Counted from the first letter of the stretch, positions 18,547 through 27,672 are shown. The stretch is 64,000 nucleotides of DNA from CAZYTM01 sp964649725 (GCA_964649725.1 CAZYTM010000003.1:362387-426386); one strand, 5' to 3'. Made by a program: numbers and translations. Notes: a model not told the origin generated them from the sequence alone.

Positions 18547-19227
18547 ATGTCAAAGAGAACCCTTATTATCATACCTATTGCCCTGCTGGCTCTGGCACTC
18601 CTCTCCGGAGTTGCAGGAGCAGCCCCGGCCGGCGAAGCGACGCCGAATGCGCCAGCAGCAACGGTAGCCGCGCCGCCAGCAGCACCGACCAACACGCCAG
18701 CGGTAGTACCACCTATCTCGCCATCAGTAATCGAGCTGAAATCTTCTGAACCGGTCAAGGCTGAGAAACCGGCCATACGGATCGGCTATGTCGACCTGGT
18801 CAAGGTTGGCAGCGAATCGCTCCAGGGGGTGGCCATCAAGGGGCAGATCAAGGCCAAGTCAGATTCATGGCAGGGGAAGATAAACTCCAGGAAGAAACAG
18901 ATCGAGAAACTGCAGAAGAGCATCCAGGAGCAGTTGCCAACCCTGAACCAGCAGCAGCGGGGGGGAAAGGCCAAGGAGTTCGAGAAGAAGGTGGAGGATT
19001 ATCAGAAGTTTGTCCAGAAAGCTGAGAAGGAGATGCAGGGGCTGCAGGAGGAGCTGACCATAAAGCTCTACCAGCAGATCGAGCAGGCGGCCCAGAGCTA
19101 TGGCAAAGGGAACGGCTACACCGCCATCGTGGTGAAGAAGGATATGCTCTATCTGGCCAGCGGCGTCGAGACCCAGGATGTCACGGCAGAGGTACTGAAG
19201 CTGGTGAACGAGTCGGCCAAGAAGTGA
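18547..19227 (+). CDS. OmpH/Skp-family periplasmic chaperone-like protein
   Basis: 226 residues with an N-terminal signal peptide (RTLIIIPIALLALALLSG, cleavage near GAA) and an Ala/Pro-rich spacer (about 25-65). The OmpH/Skp core begins IRIGYVDLVKVGSES (about 77) and continues as a long charged coiled coil (about 95-185) before the C-terminal strand AIVVKKDMLYLASG and helix. Skp proteins form trimeric prongs that hold unfolded outer-membrane proteins in the periplasm. The Ala/Pro spacer is longer than usual. The gene lies downstream of a giant barrel protein, although it has its own candidate promoter. GAAGAGG precedes the ATG. Confidence 0.85.
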   Translation: MSKRTLIIIPIALLALALLSGVAGAAPAGEATPNAPAATVAAPPAAPTNTPAVVPPISPSVIELKSSEPVKAEKPAIRIGYVDLVKVGSESLQGVAIKGQIKAKSDSWQGKINSRKKQIEKLQKSIQEQLPTLNQQQRGGKAKEFEKKVEDYQKFVQKAEKEMQGLQEELTIKLYQQIEQAAQSYGKGNGYTAIVVKKDMLYLASGVETQDVTAEVLKLVNESAKK

Positions 19228-19236
19228 TCCCGATTG

Positions 19237-19273
19237 ACCGGCAAGCAGCCTGCTAGCAAGGTTGCTTGCCGGT
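19237..19273. terminator. Hairpin between convergent skp-like and msrB genes
   Basis: An 11-bp perfect stem ACCGGCAAGCA/TGCTTGCCGGT lies between the two convergent stop codons. The T tract is weak on both strands, so efficiency is uncertain. Confidence 0.6.
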
Positions 19274-19275
19274 CT

Positions 19276-19806
19276 CTATTTCTCCCTGACAAAACTTAGC
19301 GCTGCGGAATTCATACAGTAACGGAGCCCGGCAGGATGCGGCCCGTCAGGGAAGACGTGCCCCAGGTGGGCATCGCAGCGGGCGCAGAGCACCTCGGTGC
19401 GGGTAGTGAAAAAGGAGCGGTCCTCTTCGGTGCGGATATTCTCCTTGGCCACCGGTGCAGTGAAACTGGGCCAACCGGTCCCTGATTCATACTTGGTGGC
19501 AGAGGTAAAGAGGTCGAGACCGCAGCAACGGCACTGATATAGCCCCTTCTCGTGGTTGTTCCAGTACTCGTTGTTAAAAGCCGGTTCGGTCCCCTTCTTC
19601 CGCGTCACTTTGAACTGCTCAGGAGTCAGTTGCTTTTTCCATTCCGCATCGCTTTTATATATCTTGTCGCTCATGATATACCCCTTCGCAGCCACTGAAT
19701 AGACCCTTACCTCCCCGACCGGATGCTTCTCCCTTGCATTGACCAGACCTGTTGCCAGCATCATGGCCAATATGGTCAGCAGCAGTCCAGCGCCCCGCAG
19801 TTTCAT
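19276..19806 (-). CDS. msrB: Exported peptide-methionine (R)-S-oxide reductase
   Basis: The frame extends to a GTG at 19812, but GGAGG overlaps that codon and is correctly spaced for the ATG at 19806 (176 residues). A signal peptide (MKLRGAGLLLTILAMMLA, cleavage near VNA) precedes a complete MsrB domain: KSDAEWKKQLTPEQF, the zinc cysteines CRCC and CARC, GTGWPSF, LGHVFPDGP and the catalytic Cys164 in RYCMNSAAL. It reduces methionine-R-sulfoxide in proteins; the signal peptide places it in the periplasm, unlike most cytoplasmic MsrB. The usual second resolving Cys position was not verified. Electron donor in the periplasm is unknown. Confidence 0.93.
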   Translation of the reverse strand: MKLRGAGLLLTILAMMLATGLVNAREKHPVGEVRVYSVAAKGYIMSDKIYKSDAEWKKQLTPEQFKVTRKKGTEPAFNNEYWNNHEKGLYQCRCCGLDLFTSATKYESGTGWPSFTAPVAKENIRTEEDRSFFTTRTEVLCARCDAHLGHVFPDGPHPAGLRYCMNSAALSFVREK

Positions 19807-19848
19807 CTTCACCTCCGCAACAAAATTACTCTCCTTCCACTCATATTA

Positions 19849-19876
19849 AGTATAATGGCAATTACCATCCCTGCAA
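19849..19876 (-). promoter_or_regulatory. Candidate promoter of msrB
   Basis: On the minus strand TTGCAG (-35), 16 bp, TATACT (-10, 5/6), predicting a leader of about 36 bases before the msrB ATG. Confidence 0.45.
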
Positions 19877-19892
19877 AAAATAACTGTCGCGT

Positions 19893-21779
19893 TCACCCCT
19901 TGACCGCTTCCAGCTCCTCCCAGCGGCTGAGGAGCTGCTCCAGTTCTGCTTCGATCGTGGTGAGCCGTTCATTGATGGTGACTACTGCCGCACCGGCGGT
20001 CCGGTAAAAGTCAGGGTCGGCCAGCTGGCGATGCAGTCCCTCCAGTTCCTGCTCCAGGTTGGTGATATGCTCCGGGATCGACTCCAGCTCACGCTCCTCC
20101 TTGAAGGTGAGTTTGCGGGGGCGCTCCGTTGTCTGGCGCAGTCTTTCTTTCGACTTTGGCGATGGCTGGCTCTGCGGTGCCTCGGCCCGGACCTGGCGTA
20201 GCCAGTCGTCGTAGCCGCCGACAAATTCCTGCACCTGCCCGTCAGGACTTACAGCCAGGGTGCTGGTCACCACATTGTTGAGGAATTCCCGGTCATGACT
20301 CACCAGCAGCAGGGTGCCGTTGTACTCCAGTAGCAGCTCCTCCAGCAGTTCCAGAGTCTCCATATCGAGATCGTTGGTCGGCTCGTCCAGCACCAGCAGA
20401 TTGGCCGGCCGGGTGAAGAGTTTGGCCAGCAGCAGCCGGTTCCGTTCCCCTCCGGAGAGGATCCGTACCGGTGTCCTGGCCCGTTCCGGGGTGAAGAGGA
20501 AATCCTGCAGATAGCCGATGACATGGCGCGGTTTGCCATTGATCATGATGGTATCGTTCCCCTCCCCGACGTTATCCTGCACACTCTTCTCCAGGTCGAG
20601 CTGTTCCCGCAGCTGGTCGAAATAGACCACCTCCAGGCGGCTGCCGAGTTTGATATTGCCATGCTGCGGCGCCAGTTCGCCGAGTAGCAGCCGTAACAGA
20701 GTGGTCTTACCCGAGCCGTTCGGTCCGATAACGCCGACCCGGTCCCCCCTGATGATAGTGGTGTTCAGTTCGCTGATAACCTGTCGTCCGTCATAAGCAA
20801 AAGAAGCACCCTCTGCCTCGACAACCAGATGGCCGGAGCGCTCCGCCTCCTGCAGTTGCAGCTTCGCCTTGCCGGCCCGTTCGCGCCGTTCGCGCCGCTC
20901 TTCGCGCAATTTCCTGAGGGCCCGCACCCGCCCTTCGTTACGGGTCCGGCGCGCCTTTATCCCCTGCCTGATCCAGGCCTCCTCTTCGGCCAGTTTCTTG
21001 TCAAAGAGCGCCAGCCGGGTCACTTCCGCAGCCAGCAGCTCTTCGCGGCGCTCCATGAAAACATCGTAGCCGCAGTTGAAGGCATAGATGCGCCCCCGGT
21101 CAAGCTCCGCAACCCGGTTGGCAAGACGCCTGGCAAAGGCCCGGTCATGGGTGACAAATATAGTGGTGCTGACATGCCTGGCAAGAAACTCCTCCAGCCA
21201 GGCAATGGTATCGATATCGAGATGATTGGTCGGCTCATCCAGCAGCAGGATATCAGGGGCTGACACCAGCGCCCGCGCCAGCAACACCCGTCGCTTGGTA
21301 CCGCCGGAGAGGGTGGCAAAGATCGCCTCCGGATCGAGCGTGAGCCTTGCCAGCACCCGTTCCACCTCCTGATGCAGGTGCCAGCCACCGGTCTCCTCCA
21401 GTCTTTTCTGCAATATCTCCAGCCGCTTCAGCAGCTCTCCATCGCTGCTTGAGGCAAGCTCATGGCTCACCTGATGATACTCTGCCAAGAGCGCTGTTGC
21501 CTCGCCCATGCCGGCTGCAACCACGTCGAAGACCGTACCATGCAGTTCCGGCGGCACCTCCTGGGTTACCAGTGCCACCTTTAGCCCCTGCTGGCGCATG
21601 ATCTCCCCTGTTTCAGGAGGGATATCGCCATTTATAAGCTTCAGCAGGGTCGACTTGCCGGAACCGTTCCGCCCCAGCAGGCAGAGCCGCTCGCCAGCCT
21701 CTATCTGCAGCGACAGAGCATCGAGCAGGGGTGGCCCGCCAAAGGCGAGTGAGATATTACGGAGTGTCAGCAGTGTCAC
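19893..21779 (-). CDS. uup: ABC-F family ATPase Uup
   Basis: 628 residues with two ABC cassettes and no membrane segments. First cassette: Walker A GRNGSGKST, signature LSGGTKRR, Walker B ILLLDEPTNHLD. An Arg/Glu-rich linker follows (about 255-305), then the second cassette: GPNGSGKTT, LSGGERNR, LLVLDEPTNDLD. The C-terminal coiled coil (about 555-628, EHITNLEQELEGLHRQL) is the Uup-type DNA/ribosome-binding tail. ABC-F proteins act on ribosomes; Uup is also linked to replication-fork and transposon precise-excision phenotypes. Start is GTG 21779 with AGGGG upstream. It lies 43 bases downstream of the SUI1-type gene on the same strand. Confidence 0.92.
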   Translation of the reverse strand: MTLLTLRNISLAFGGPPLLDALSLQIEAGERLCLLGRNGSGKSTLLKLINGDIPPETGEIMRQQGLKVALVTQEVPPELHGTVFDVVAAGMGEATALLAEYHQVSHELASSSDGELLKRLEILQKRLEETGGWHLHQEVERVLARLTLDPEAIFATLSGGTKRRVLLARALVSAPDILLLDEPTNHLDIDTIAWLEEFLARHVSTTIFVTHDRAFARRLANRVAELDRGRIYAFNCGYDVFMERREELLAAEVTRLALFDKKLAEEEAWIRQGIKARRTRNEGRVRALRKLREERRERRERAGKAKLQLQEAERSGHLVVEAEGASFAYDGRQVISELNTTIIRGDRVGVIGPNGSGKTTLLRLLLGELAPQHGNIKLGSRLEVVYFDQLREQLDLEKSVQDNVGEGNDTIMINGKPRHVIGYLQDFLFTPERARTPVRILSGGERNRLLLAKLFTRPANLLVLDEPTNDLDMETLELLEELLLEYNGTLLLVSHDREFLNNVVTSTLAVSPDGQVQEFVGGYDDWLRQVRAEAPQSQPSPKSKERLRQTTERPRKLTFKEERELESIPEHITNLEQELEGLHRQLADPDFYRTAGAAVVTINERLTTIEAELEQLLSRWEELEAVKG

Positions 21780-21822
21780 ATGGACCCCTCAATCGGCAGT
21801 TGTCTGATTTCATTGCGCATCA

Positions 21823-22188
21823 TCACCCTCCGGCATGCTTGACTCTGAATCCACGCCTGGCAAGCTCATCAAGCAGCAGAGTGAGATGGTCACCCTGGAT
21901 CTCGATGACCCCCTCTTTGCTGGTACCACCGCTGCCGCAGCGCTTTTTCAATTCGCCGGCAAGTTTCTGCAAGGCATCCTCGTCACCAGGGAGACCGGTC
22001 ACCACAGTCACTATCTTGCCACCGCGCCCTTTGGTCTCTCGCCTGATCCGGACGACACCATCACCAGAAGGCCGCTCACCACCACGTTTGCAGCTGCATG
22101 CCGCAACACCCCTGCCGCATCCGGGGCAGACCCGGCCCAGTTCGGATGACCAGACGAGCGGCGCATCATCGGTCGATTTCTTTTTCAA
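21823..22188 (-). CDS. yciH: SUI1/YciH-family translation factor with zinc ribbon
   Basis: A TTG codon at 22188 with a perfect AGGAGG five bases upstream is a better start than the frame's upstream ATG (22230), giving 121 residues LKKKSTDDAPLVWSS... . Cys pairs CPGC and CSC form a small N-terminal zinc-ribbon-like element (about 20-34). The SUI1 fold follows: VRIRRETKGRGGKIVTVVTGLPGD, ALAGELKKRCGSGGTSKEGVIEIQGDH, ending LLDELARRGFRVKHAG. Bacterial YciH resembles eIF1 and has been linked to initiation fidelity and stress. Probably co-transcribed with uup, another ribosome-associated protein. Confidence 0.88.
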   Translation of the reverse strand: MKKKSTDDAPLVWSSELGRVCPGCGRGVAACSCKRGGERPSGDGVVRIRRETKGRGGKIVTVVTGLPGDEDALQKLAGELKKRCGSGGTSKEGVIEIQGDHLTLLLDELARRGFRVKHAGG

Positions 22189-22402
22189 TCTATCCTCCTG
22201 CCTGCCATACTGGCAGCATATCGCTTCCAAGTTGCACCCTACACGGAGCCTGACGCGGCTGTCAAGATACTTTCCCGGTAAAGCTGTCGCTGCAAAATTG
22301 TCGCTCTATTTCACCGGTTATCGCTGCAAATCCCCCTGTCACCTGATATACTTAAACAGCATTAATCATTTGTCGTAATGTGCCATACTCTTTGAGGTAG
22401 TT

Positions 22403-24613
22403 ATGTGGAACAGTTCCAGCCATGGGAGTTCGTCTGTCGAGCCGGCCGTCCGCCAGTTCATGGCGCCATGCCAGGTCAAATGCCCCATCCATGAGGATAT
22501 CCAGCGTACCAATGTACTGATCTCCCAACTCCCATTCGATCCGGCAGAGGCGCAGGAGAAGCTGCAGCTGATCGGCGACTACCTCTATGAACGAAACCCC
22601 TTTTTCTCTGTCTGCGGCTATGTCTGCGGCCTCTGCGAACTGGCGTGCAACTATGCAAGCAGGGGGGGGGCAATCCATCGCCGCCTGCTGAAACGTTATG
22701 TTGCCGATGCCTATACCGACCGGCTGGCGACACGGGAAGCCTTTGCCTGGCCCGCCGACAGGGAGGCTGTAGCGGTTGTCGGCGGTGGGCCGGCTGGTCT
22801 GATGGCCGCTTATGACCTGCGGCGACGAGGCTATCGGGTCACTCTCTTCGAAGCGACCGATCAGTTAGGGGGGGCTCTCCTGCTGATACCCCACTACCGG
22901 CTCCCTGCTCAAGTCCTGACCAGTACCCTGGAGAACCTGGTGCGACTGGCAGGTATAGATATCAGATACGATGTCAAGATCGGCGAGAGCGATCTGACCC
23001 TGGCAAAACTCGATGCAGAGGGGTTCCGGGCGGTCTTCATCGCCAAGGGTTCACCGGCACCGCGGATCCTTTCCTTTGCCGGTACTGTACTGCCAGGCCA
23101 GGATCTCTCTGGTGTCATGTATGGCCACAGCTTCCTCTATGAAGTGGGCCACGACAAAATCCATGACAACTATTTCCAGAACCGGCGGGTTCTGGTGGTC
23201 GGTGGTGGCAATGTCGCCTTTGATGCAGCCCGCACCGCCCAGCGACTCGGTGCCCGGACCGAGCTGATATGCCTGGAAAGTGCCGCCGCGGGAGAGCGCG
23301 ACAGCATCCCGGCCGACCATGACGAAGTGAAGGCGGCCTGTCAGGAGGGTATCACTATCCATTATTCCCGCGGAGTGCGGGAGATTGTCGGCCAGCAGGG
23401 GAAATTCACTGCCATAGAGTGCCCCCGTTGCCTGCAGGTCTTCGATGACCACGGTTTCCACCCTCGCTTCGACCTCGGCGACAGTCTCACCCTGGCCGGT
23501 GATGTCCTGATCATCGCCGTCGGCCAACAGCCGCAACAGGACTTCCTGACCAGAGAGGGACTTACCAATCAGCAAGGGGGGGTAGCTGTCGATCCTGTAA
23601 CCCTGCAGAGTCTTACCAGGGATACGATCTTCATCGGCGGTGATCTGCGCCATATCGGCTTTCTGGCAGAGGCGTTGCGGGACGGCCTGGAGGCTGCCGA
23701 ATCTGTCGAGCGCTTTCTGCGCCAGCTCGATCTGCGGGTAGGGCGTACCCCAGAGCTGGTGATGCAGGGGGCACCGCTGCGGCGTGACTATATGCACGAG
23801 CCGGAGGTGGTCTGGATACCCCCTGAGCAGAGGCACCACTTTCAGCTATTCGAGCAGGGCTTCAGCCATACCGAAGCTATTGCTGAGGCGCGCCGTTGCC
23901 TCTGCTGCGGCCCCTGCAGAACCTGCAAGGCATGTCTGGCCGCAGGTCTGCAGGATGAGCTGCCGACCGTAACCTTATATGAAGAGTCCTGCAGCGGTTG
24001 TGGTATCTGTGTCGCCACCTGCTGTTACGGTGCAGTACAGCTGAAATCCGCCGGGGGGAAAAAGCGGAGCTTGACTGACAGCTTTGCCTGCAAGGCGTGC
24101 GGCAGCTGCGTAGCTATCTGTCCGAGCGGAGCCAGGCGACTGGTCAATGATCCCCAGGAGCAGAGATTCAACCTGGTCCGGGAGCGGCTGGGGGGTGACG
24201 ATGAAGATAGCTGCAACGAATTCAGACCGAAACTGGTCTGTTTTTCCTGCCTCTTCGGCTGGGGCTATCAGAGTGACCGGGAAGAGCTGGCCAGCCGATT
24301 GACAAACTGGATACCGGTCCTCTGCAGCGGTCAGGTGGAGGCCGGGCAGATTCTTCAGGCTTTCCGCCAGGGGGCCGACGGAGTGTTGCTGCTCGGTTGC
24401 CGGACCGGAGAATGCCATTTTCAGGAGGGTAATTCCCAGACGTGGAAAAGAGTAGCCATTCTGAGAATGTTGCTGACTGCCTACGGTATCGAACCGGAGC
24501 GTTTGGCCGTCAGGTTCTCTCTCGATCCTTCTGGAGAGACGCTGCCGGACCTGCTGGGAGAATTCAGCCAGCAACTCGCCCCACTCGGACCGGCATTAAA
24601 GAAGGAGTCCTGA
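22403..24613 (+). CDS. GltD-type flavoprotein fused to two [4Fe-4S] ferredoxin motifs and MvhD
   Basis: 736 residues. The N-terminal Fe-S part (CQVKC, CGYVCGLC...C, about 23-90) and FAD (VAVVGGGPAGLMAAYDL, about 121) and NAD(P) (VLVVGGGNVAFDAA, about 263) Rossmann motifs define the glutamate-synthase-small-subunit/NADPH:acceptor family. Two ferredoxin motifs follow near residues 533-575: CSGCGICVATC and CKACGSCVAICP. Residues about 611-720 match the MvhD/FrhD delta subunit (CFSCLFGWGY, VLCSGQVEAGQILQAFRQGADGVLLLGC...CHFQEGN), which normally links heterodisulfide reductase to hydrogenase. A role moving electrons between NAD(P)H and ferredoxin or an Hdr-like partner is inferred. It is not glutamate synthase: no large subunit is nearby. 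GAGG precedes the ATG. Confidence 0.85.
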   Translation: MWNSSSHGSSSVEPAVRQFMAPCQVKCPIHEDIQRTNVLISQLPFDPAEAQEKLQLIGDYLYERNPFFSVCGYVCGLCELACNYASRGGAIHRRLLKRYVADAYTDRLATREAFAWPADREAVAVVGGGPAGLMAAYDLRRRGYRVTLFEATDQLGGALLLIPHYRLPAQVLTSTLENLVRLAGIDIRYDVKIGESDLTLAKLDAEGFRAVFIAKGSPAPRILSFAGTVLPGQDLSGVMYGHSFLYEVGHDKIHDNYFQNRRVLVVGGGNVAFDAARTAQRLGARTELICLESAAAGERDSIPADHDEVKAACQEGITIHYSRGVREIVGQQGKFTAIECPRCLQVFDDHGFHPRFDLGDSLTLAGDVLIIAVGQQPQQDFLTREGLTNQQGGVAVDPVTLQSLTRDTIFIGGDLRHIGFLAEALRDGLEAAESVERFLRQLDLRVGRTPELVMQGAPLRRDYMHEPEVVWIPPEQRHHFQLFEQGFSHTEAIAEARRCLCCGPCRTCKACLAAGLQDELPTVTLYEESCSGCGICVATCCYGAVQLKSAGGKKRSLTDSFACKACGSCVAICPSGARRLVNDPQEQRFNLVRERLGGDDEDSCNEFRPKLVCFSCLFGWGYQSDREELASRLTNWIPVLCSGQVEAGQILQAFRQGADGVLLLGCRTGECHFQEGNSQTWKRVAILRMLLTAYGIEPERLAVRFSLDPSGETLPDLLGEFSQQLAPLGPALKKES

Positions 24614-24661
24614 ACTGCTTGCCGGTCACAATCTTCAGGCTAATTCACCCTGACATAAGCG

Positions 24662-25870
24662 TCACTGACTACCCTTTATTGCGACGACATATTTCAGATA
24701 GCGCCCCTCCGGAAAAGATACCGGATAGGGGAAATCCTCCGGTTGGCCAGCCAGCTCGATCACCCGCAGTTCGCAGCCAGCCTGCAGGGCGCCGCGACGC
24801 AACTCCTTCAGGTAGTCAGAAACCTCCACCTTCTGGTGATTCGAGGCGGTAATCAGCACCCCGCCATCGGCAAGGAGCGGCAGCGCCGCCGTCACCAGCT
24901 CAGCAGTGCCACCACGAGTGGTGAAGCGGCTCTTGGCAGTGGTGGAAAAGGAGGGGGGATCCATTATCACCAGCTCAAATCGTTCTTCCTGCCGGGAGAG
25001 CTCAGCCAGCACCGCCAGGCAATCTCCGACAATAAAGTTGTGCCGTTTCGGGTTGAGCCGATTGGCCCCGAAATTTGTCTTGGCCCAGTCGATGTAGTTT
25101 GCCGAGGCATCGACACTGGTGACCCGCACCGCTCCTGCTGCTGCGGCAGCCACGGAAAAGGCACCGGTATAGGAGAATAGATTGAGCACCCGTTTGCCGG
25201 CCACCCGTTGCATCAGTTCGCGGCGATTTTTCCGCTGGTCGAGAAAGAGCCCGGTATTAAGCCCCAGTTCCAGGTTAACCAGCAGGTTGAGGCCGTTTTC
25301 CCTTACCATCAGAGGTTCCGGCGCCGGGCTGCCGGCCAGCAGGCGCCCGTAGCGCTTGGTCTCATATTGCCCATCAAGCACCCTGGTCTGCTGCGGCCGG
25401 TTCTTTCCGTAGATCCCAAGCGGCTGCAGCAGCTCCTGCAGAACCTGCGTCACCTCAACCAGATAGGGCTGCCAGACGGCACTGTAGAGTTGCACCAGCA
25501 GATAGTCGCCGTAGCAGTCGACCGTTAGTCCCGGCAGACCGTCCCCCTCGCCATTCACCAGCCGATAGGCATCACTCTCCCCCAACAGGGCATGATTCTG
25601 CCGCAGTTGCAAAGCAGCTCTGAATCGTTGCTGTAACCAGTCGATATTGAGGCGTACCTTCCGGCGGGAGAAGACTCTGGCGACGATCCTCTCTCCAGGG
25701 TCGAGCAGCGCCATGGCGATAAACCGGCCATTGCTGTCGGTCAACTCGACCTGGTCCCCGGCCTTACCGGCCGGCCAGCGCCTGGTATAGGCGTCAGCAA
25801 TTATCCATGGGTGGCCAAGCTCTACTATCCGTATCGATTCGGGGCCAATTATCCAACTTCCTGCAGCCAT
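24662..25870 (-). CDS. rlmI: 23S rRNA (cytosine-C5) methyltransferase RlmI family
   Basis: 402 residues. An N-terminal PUA domain (about 10-90) and central EEHEP-like region precede a class I SAM fold: DQRKNRRELMQR, motif I VLNLFSYTGAFSVAAA, VTSVDASANYIDWAK, FIVGDCLAVLA, and motif IV VIMDPPSFS. This is the RlmI/YccW pattern; the E. coli enzyme makes m5C1962 in 23S rRNA. GGAGGGGAG precedes the ATG. Convergent with the flavoprotein gene. Confidence 0.88.
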   Translation of the reverse strand: MAAGSWIIGPESIRIVELGHPWIIADAYTRRWPAGKAGDQVELTDSNGRFIAMALLDPGERIVARVFSRRKVRLNIDWLQQRFRAALQLRQNHALLGESDAYRLVNGEGDGLPGLTVDCYGDYLLVQLYSAVWQPYLVEVTQVLQELLQPLGIYGKNRPQQTRVLDGQYETKRYGRLLAGSPAPEPLMVRENGLNLLVNLELGLNTGLFLDQRKNRRELMQRVAGKRVLNLFSYTGAFSVAAAAAGAVRVTSVDASANYIDWAKTNFGANRLNPKRHNFIVGDCLAVLAELSRQEERFELVIMDPPSFSTTAKSRFTTRGGTAELVTAALPLLADGGVLITASNHQKVEVSDYLKELRRGALQAGCELRVIELAGQPEDFPYPVSFPEGRYLKYVVAIKGSQ

Positions 25871-25990
25871 CTCCCCTCCACATTTCAGTTAAACTCCAAG
25901 TCCCGGTCAATGCTCGCCAGTTTTCGATCTTCCACTGCTTCGGCAGGAGACTCTCATCCCCTCCCGGGGCAACGGCAGCGCGCCGGCGAC

Positions 25991-26014
25991 AAAAAAGCCC
26001 GCAGCAGCGGGCTT
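25991..26014 (-). terminator. Terminator of the M23/bactofilin unit
   Basis: On the minus strand an 8-bp stem AAGCCCGC/GCGGGCTT with a 4-base loop is followed by six T. The 20-bp hairpin is the exact reverse complement copy of the one after bfr. Confidence 0.85.
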
Positions 26015-26062
26015 AGCATATATTTGCAAGAAGTGGAGACCGACCATTGAACAACTAGCTGC

Positions 26063-26485
26063 TTAAAGAAGCGACACCGGCTCAGGTTGAGTATGCTCCA
26101 GATTCTGCTCCTCCTCGTCGCTCAACTCTGTATTGTAGGTGATCTCCTTGGGGCGCTGCATGGTGGAGCGGCCGTCAAAACGCCCCCCCTCAGCGATGGT
26201 AAGACGGATCGAGGAGATATCGCCGTAGACCTCCCCCTTCTGCTGAATCTCCACCCCTTCGGTGGAGCGGATATTGCCGACTATCCTCCCTCCGACGATC
26301 ATCTCCCGTACCTTGGCGTCACCGGTTATCATACCGCCGTCGCCGATGATCAGGGAGTCGGCAATGACATTACCCTCCATCCTGCCATCGACCCGGACTG
26401 TCCCCTTCGACTCCAGTTCGCCGCGGAAGACCGTCTCGCTACCGATGATAACCTCCAGTTTCTGCTGTTTCCTGTTGCCGAACAT
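26063..26485 (-). CDS. Bactofilin family cytoskeletal protein
   Basis: Start at ATG 26485 (GGGGAG upstream); the frame extends to 26530 without support. 140 residues, with the bactofilin right-handed beta-helix of short repeats: VFRGELESKGTVRVDGRMEGNVIADSLIIGD...GDAKVREMIVGGRIVGNIRSTEGVEI, followed by an acidic disordered tail. Bactofilins polymerise without nucleotide and recruit cell-wall enzymes. The gene starts two bases after the stop of the M23 peptidase gene, a pairing seen in several bacteria where the two control cell shape. Confidence 0.92.
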   Translation of the reverse strand: MFGNRKQQKLEVIIGSETVFRGELESKGTVRVDGRMEGNVIADSLIIGDGGMITGDAKVREMIVGGRIVGNIRSTEGVEIQQKGEVYGDISSIRLTIAEGGRFDGRSTMQRPKEITYNTELSDEEEQNLEHTQPEPVSLL

Positions 26486-26487
26486 AA

Positions 26488-27330
26488 TCAACTCCCCTGC
26501 TCTTCCACAGTCCGGGACGGATTGATGCACTTGCCACCCTTCCAGACTTCGTAATGGACATGCGGCCCGGTGGTCACCCCGGTGGCGCCGACAGTGGCGA
26601 TGGTGTCGCCACGTTTGACGGTCTGCCCCACCTTGGCGATGTTGGTGGTATTGTGCGCATAGACCGAACTGAAACCATGACCATGCTCGACGACCACAAC
26701 ATTGCCGTTCCCCTGGCTCCAGTTGGAAAAACTGACTATGCCGTCAGCAGTGGCATGGACCGGGGTCCCCCTCGGGGCAGAGAGGTCTACCCCGCTATGG
26801 AAACGCTGGCCACCATATTTCGGATGGTTGCGCATGCCGAATCCGGAGGTGAGCCGTCCTGCCACCGGCATCCCTTGCGGAGTAGCCATATAGGCATCCT
26901 GCTCCTTGGCCAGATATTTCTTGATCTCTGCTACCGAATCCATCGACGCACGAATCTGCTTCTTCAGCTCATCGATGTCTATGGAACCATCCCCTTTAAC
27001 TGGTTCATATCTGTCCAGCACCTTTTTCCGCGAACCTAAGGAGAAGAGCCGCTTGAACTCCGACTCCGATTCCTTGAGGGAATCGATAGTACTCTTCATC
27101 TCCTGGAACTCTCCGGACATCTTGGTATATTTCTGCTTCATCACATAATAATCGATGGCATGGTAGGTGAGGGAGAGGGTATAGATCAGACCGATACCGG
27201 AAAAAGCGAACAGCAGCCAGAGCGCGGCAGTCGGCACCTTCAGGTTGAACGCACTGGTCCTGGAGTGGGGGACAAGCATGATGGTGACCGGGGTGGTCAA
27301 TTTTTTCAGCAACGGCCGAAGCTTCTTCAT
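26488..27330 (-). CDS. M23 (LytM-like) peptidoglycan endopeptidase
   Basis: 280 residues. A single N-terminal membrane segment (about 34-55, ALWLLFAFSGIGLIYTLSL) anchors a periplasmic coiled coil (about 65-140) and a C-terminal LytM/M23 domain with zinc ligands in H-S-G-V-D and H-V-H-Y-E-V-W; the domain start GMRNHPKYGGQRFHSGVDL is typical. It would cut peptide crosslinks in peptidoglycan or activate amidases. All zinc ligands are present, so an active enzyme is likely. Coupled to the bactofilin gene downstream. Confidence 0.92.
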   Translation of the reverse strand: MKKLRPLLKKLTTPVTIMLVPHSRTSAFNLKVPTAALWLLFAFSGIGLIYTLSLTYHAIDYYVMKQKYTKMSGEFQEMKSTIDSLKESESEFKRLFSLGSRKKVLDRYEPVKGDGSIDIDELKKQIRASMDSVAEIKKYLAKEQDAYMATPQGMPVAGRLTSGFGMRNHPKYGGQRFHSGVDLSAPRGTPVHATADGIVSFSNWSQGNGNVVVVEHGHGFSSVYAHNTTNIAKVGQTVKRGDTIATVGATGVTTGPHVHYEVWKGGKCINPSRTVEEQGS

Positions 27331-27672
27331 GGCAGCCTCCTCGCACAGCGGGCTGTGTGCATTTCAGAAGTTTGCGGAGTAGAAATGAATTATCGGTCCA
27401 TAGAGGGAAAGGTCTTTTTAACATAAAATGGGGTGGAAGTTCAAAGAAATTTTTAAATTAATTTTATAATTTATATGGTTACAGGGAGTTAGCAGTAAAT
27501 TTGATAGGATTTTCCGGCAGCTCAGCCGGATAATCCGCAAATTAATGCCGGAATTTTACCCCATGAACTGATTATCAGGGGTTGACCAATTGCAGAAGTC
27601 TGTTTCAATAGGACTATAACTATAAATCAAGTCCGGATTTTGCTGTTATCCGGAGCGACCAAGGAGGAAGAA
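27331..27672. other. Divergent intergenic region between M23 and bfr
   Basis: AT-rich, no gene. Near the bfr side TATAAC (27615) and TATAAA (27621) are good -10 candidates, and TTGACC (27582) a possible -35, but spacings do not match well. GGACT and AGTCC form an imperfect inverted pair at 27611 and 27630 flanking the -10 candidates. No Fur box was seen. Confidence 0.4.

Noticed and set aside
27582..27634. Fur or IscR box upstream of bfr
   Set aside because: The inverted GGACT/AGTCC pair has the wrong spacing for IscR sites, and no Fur-box hexamers are present.
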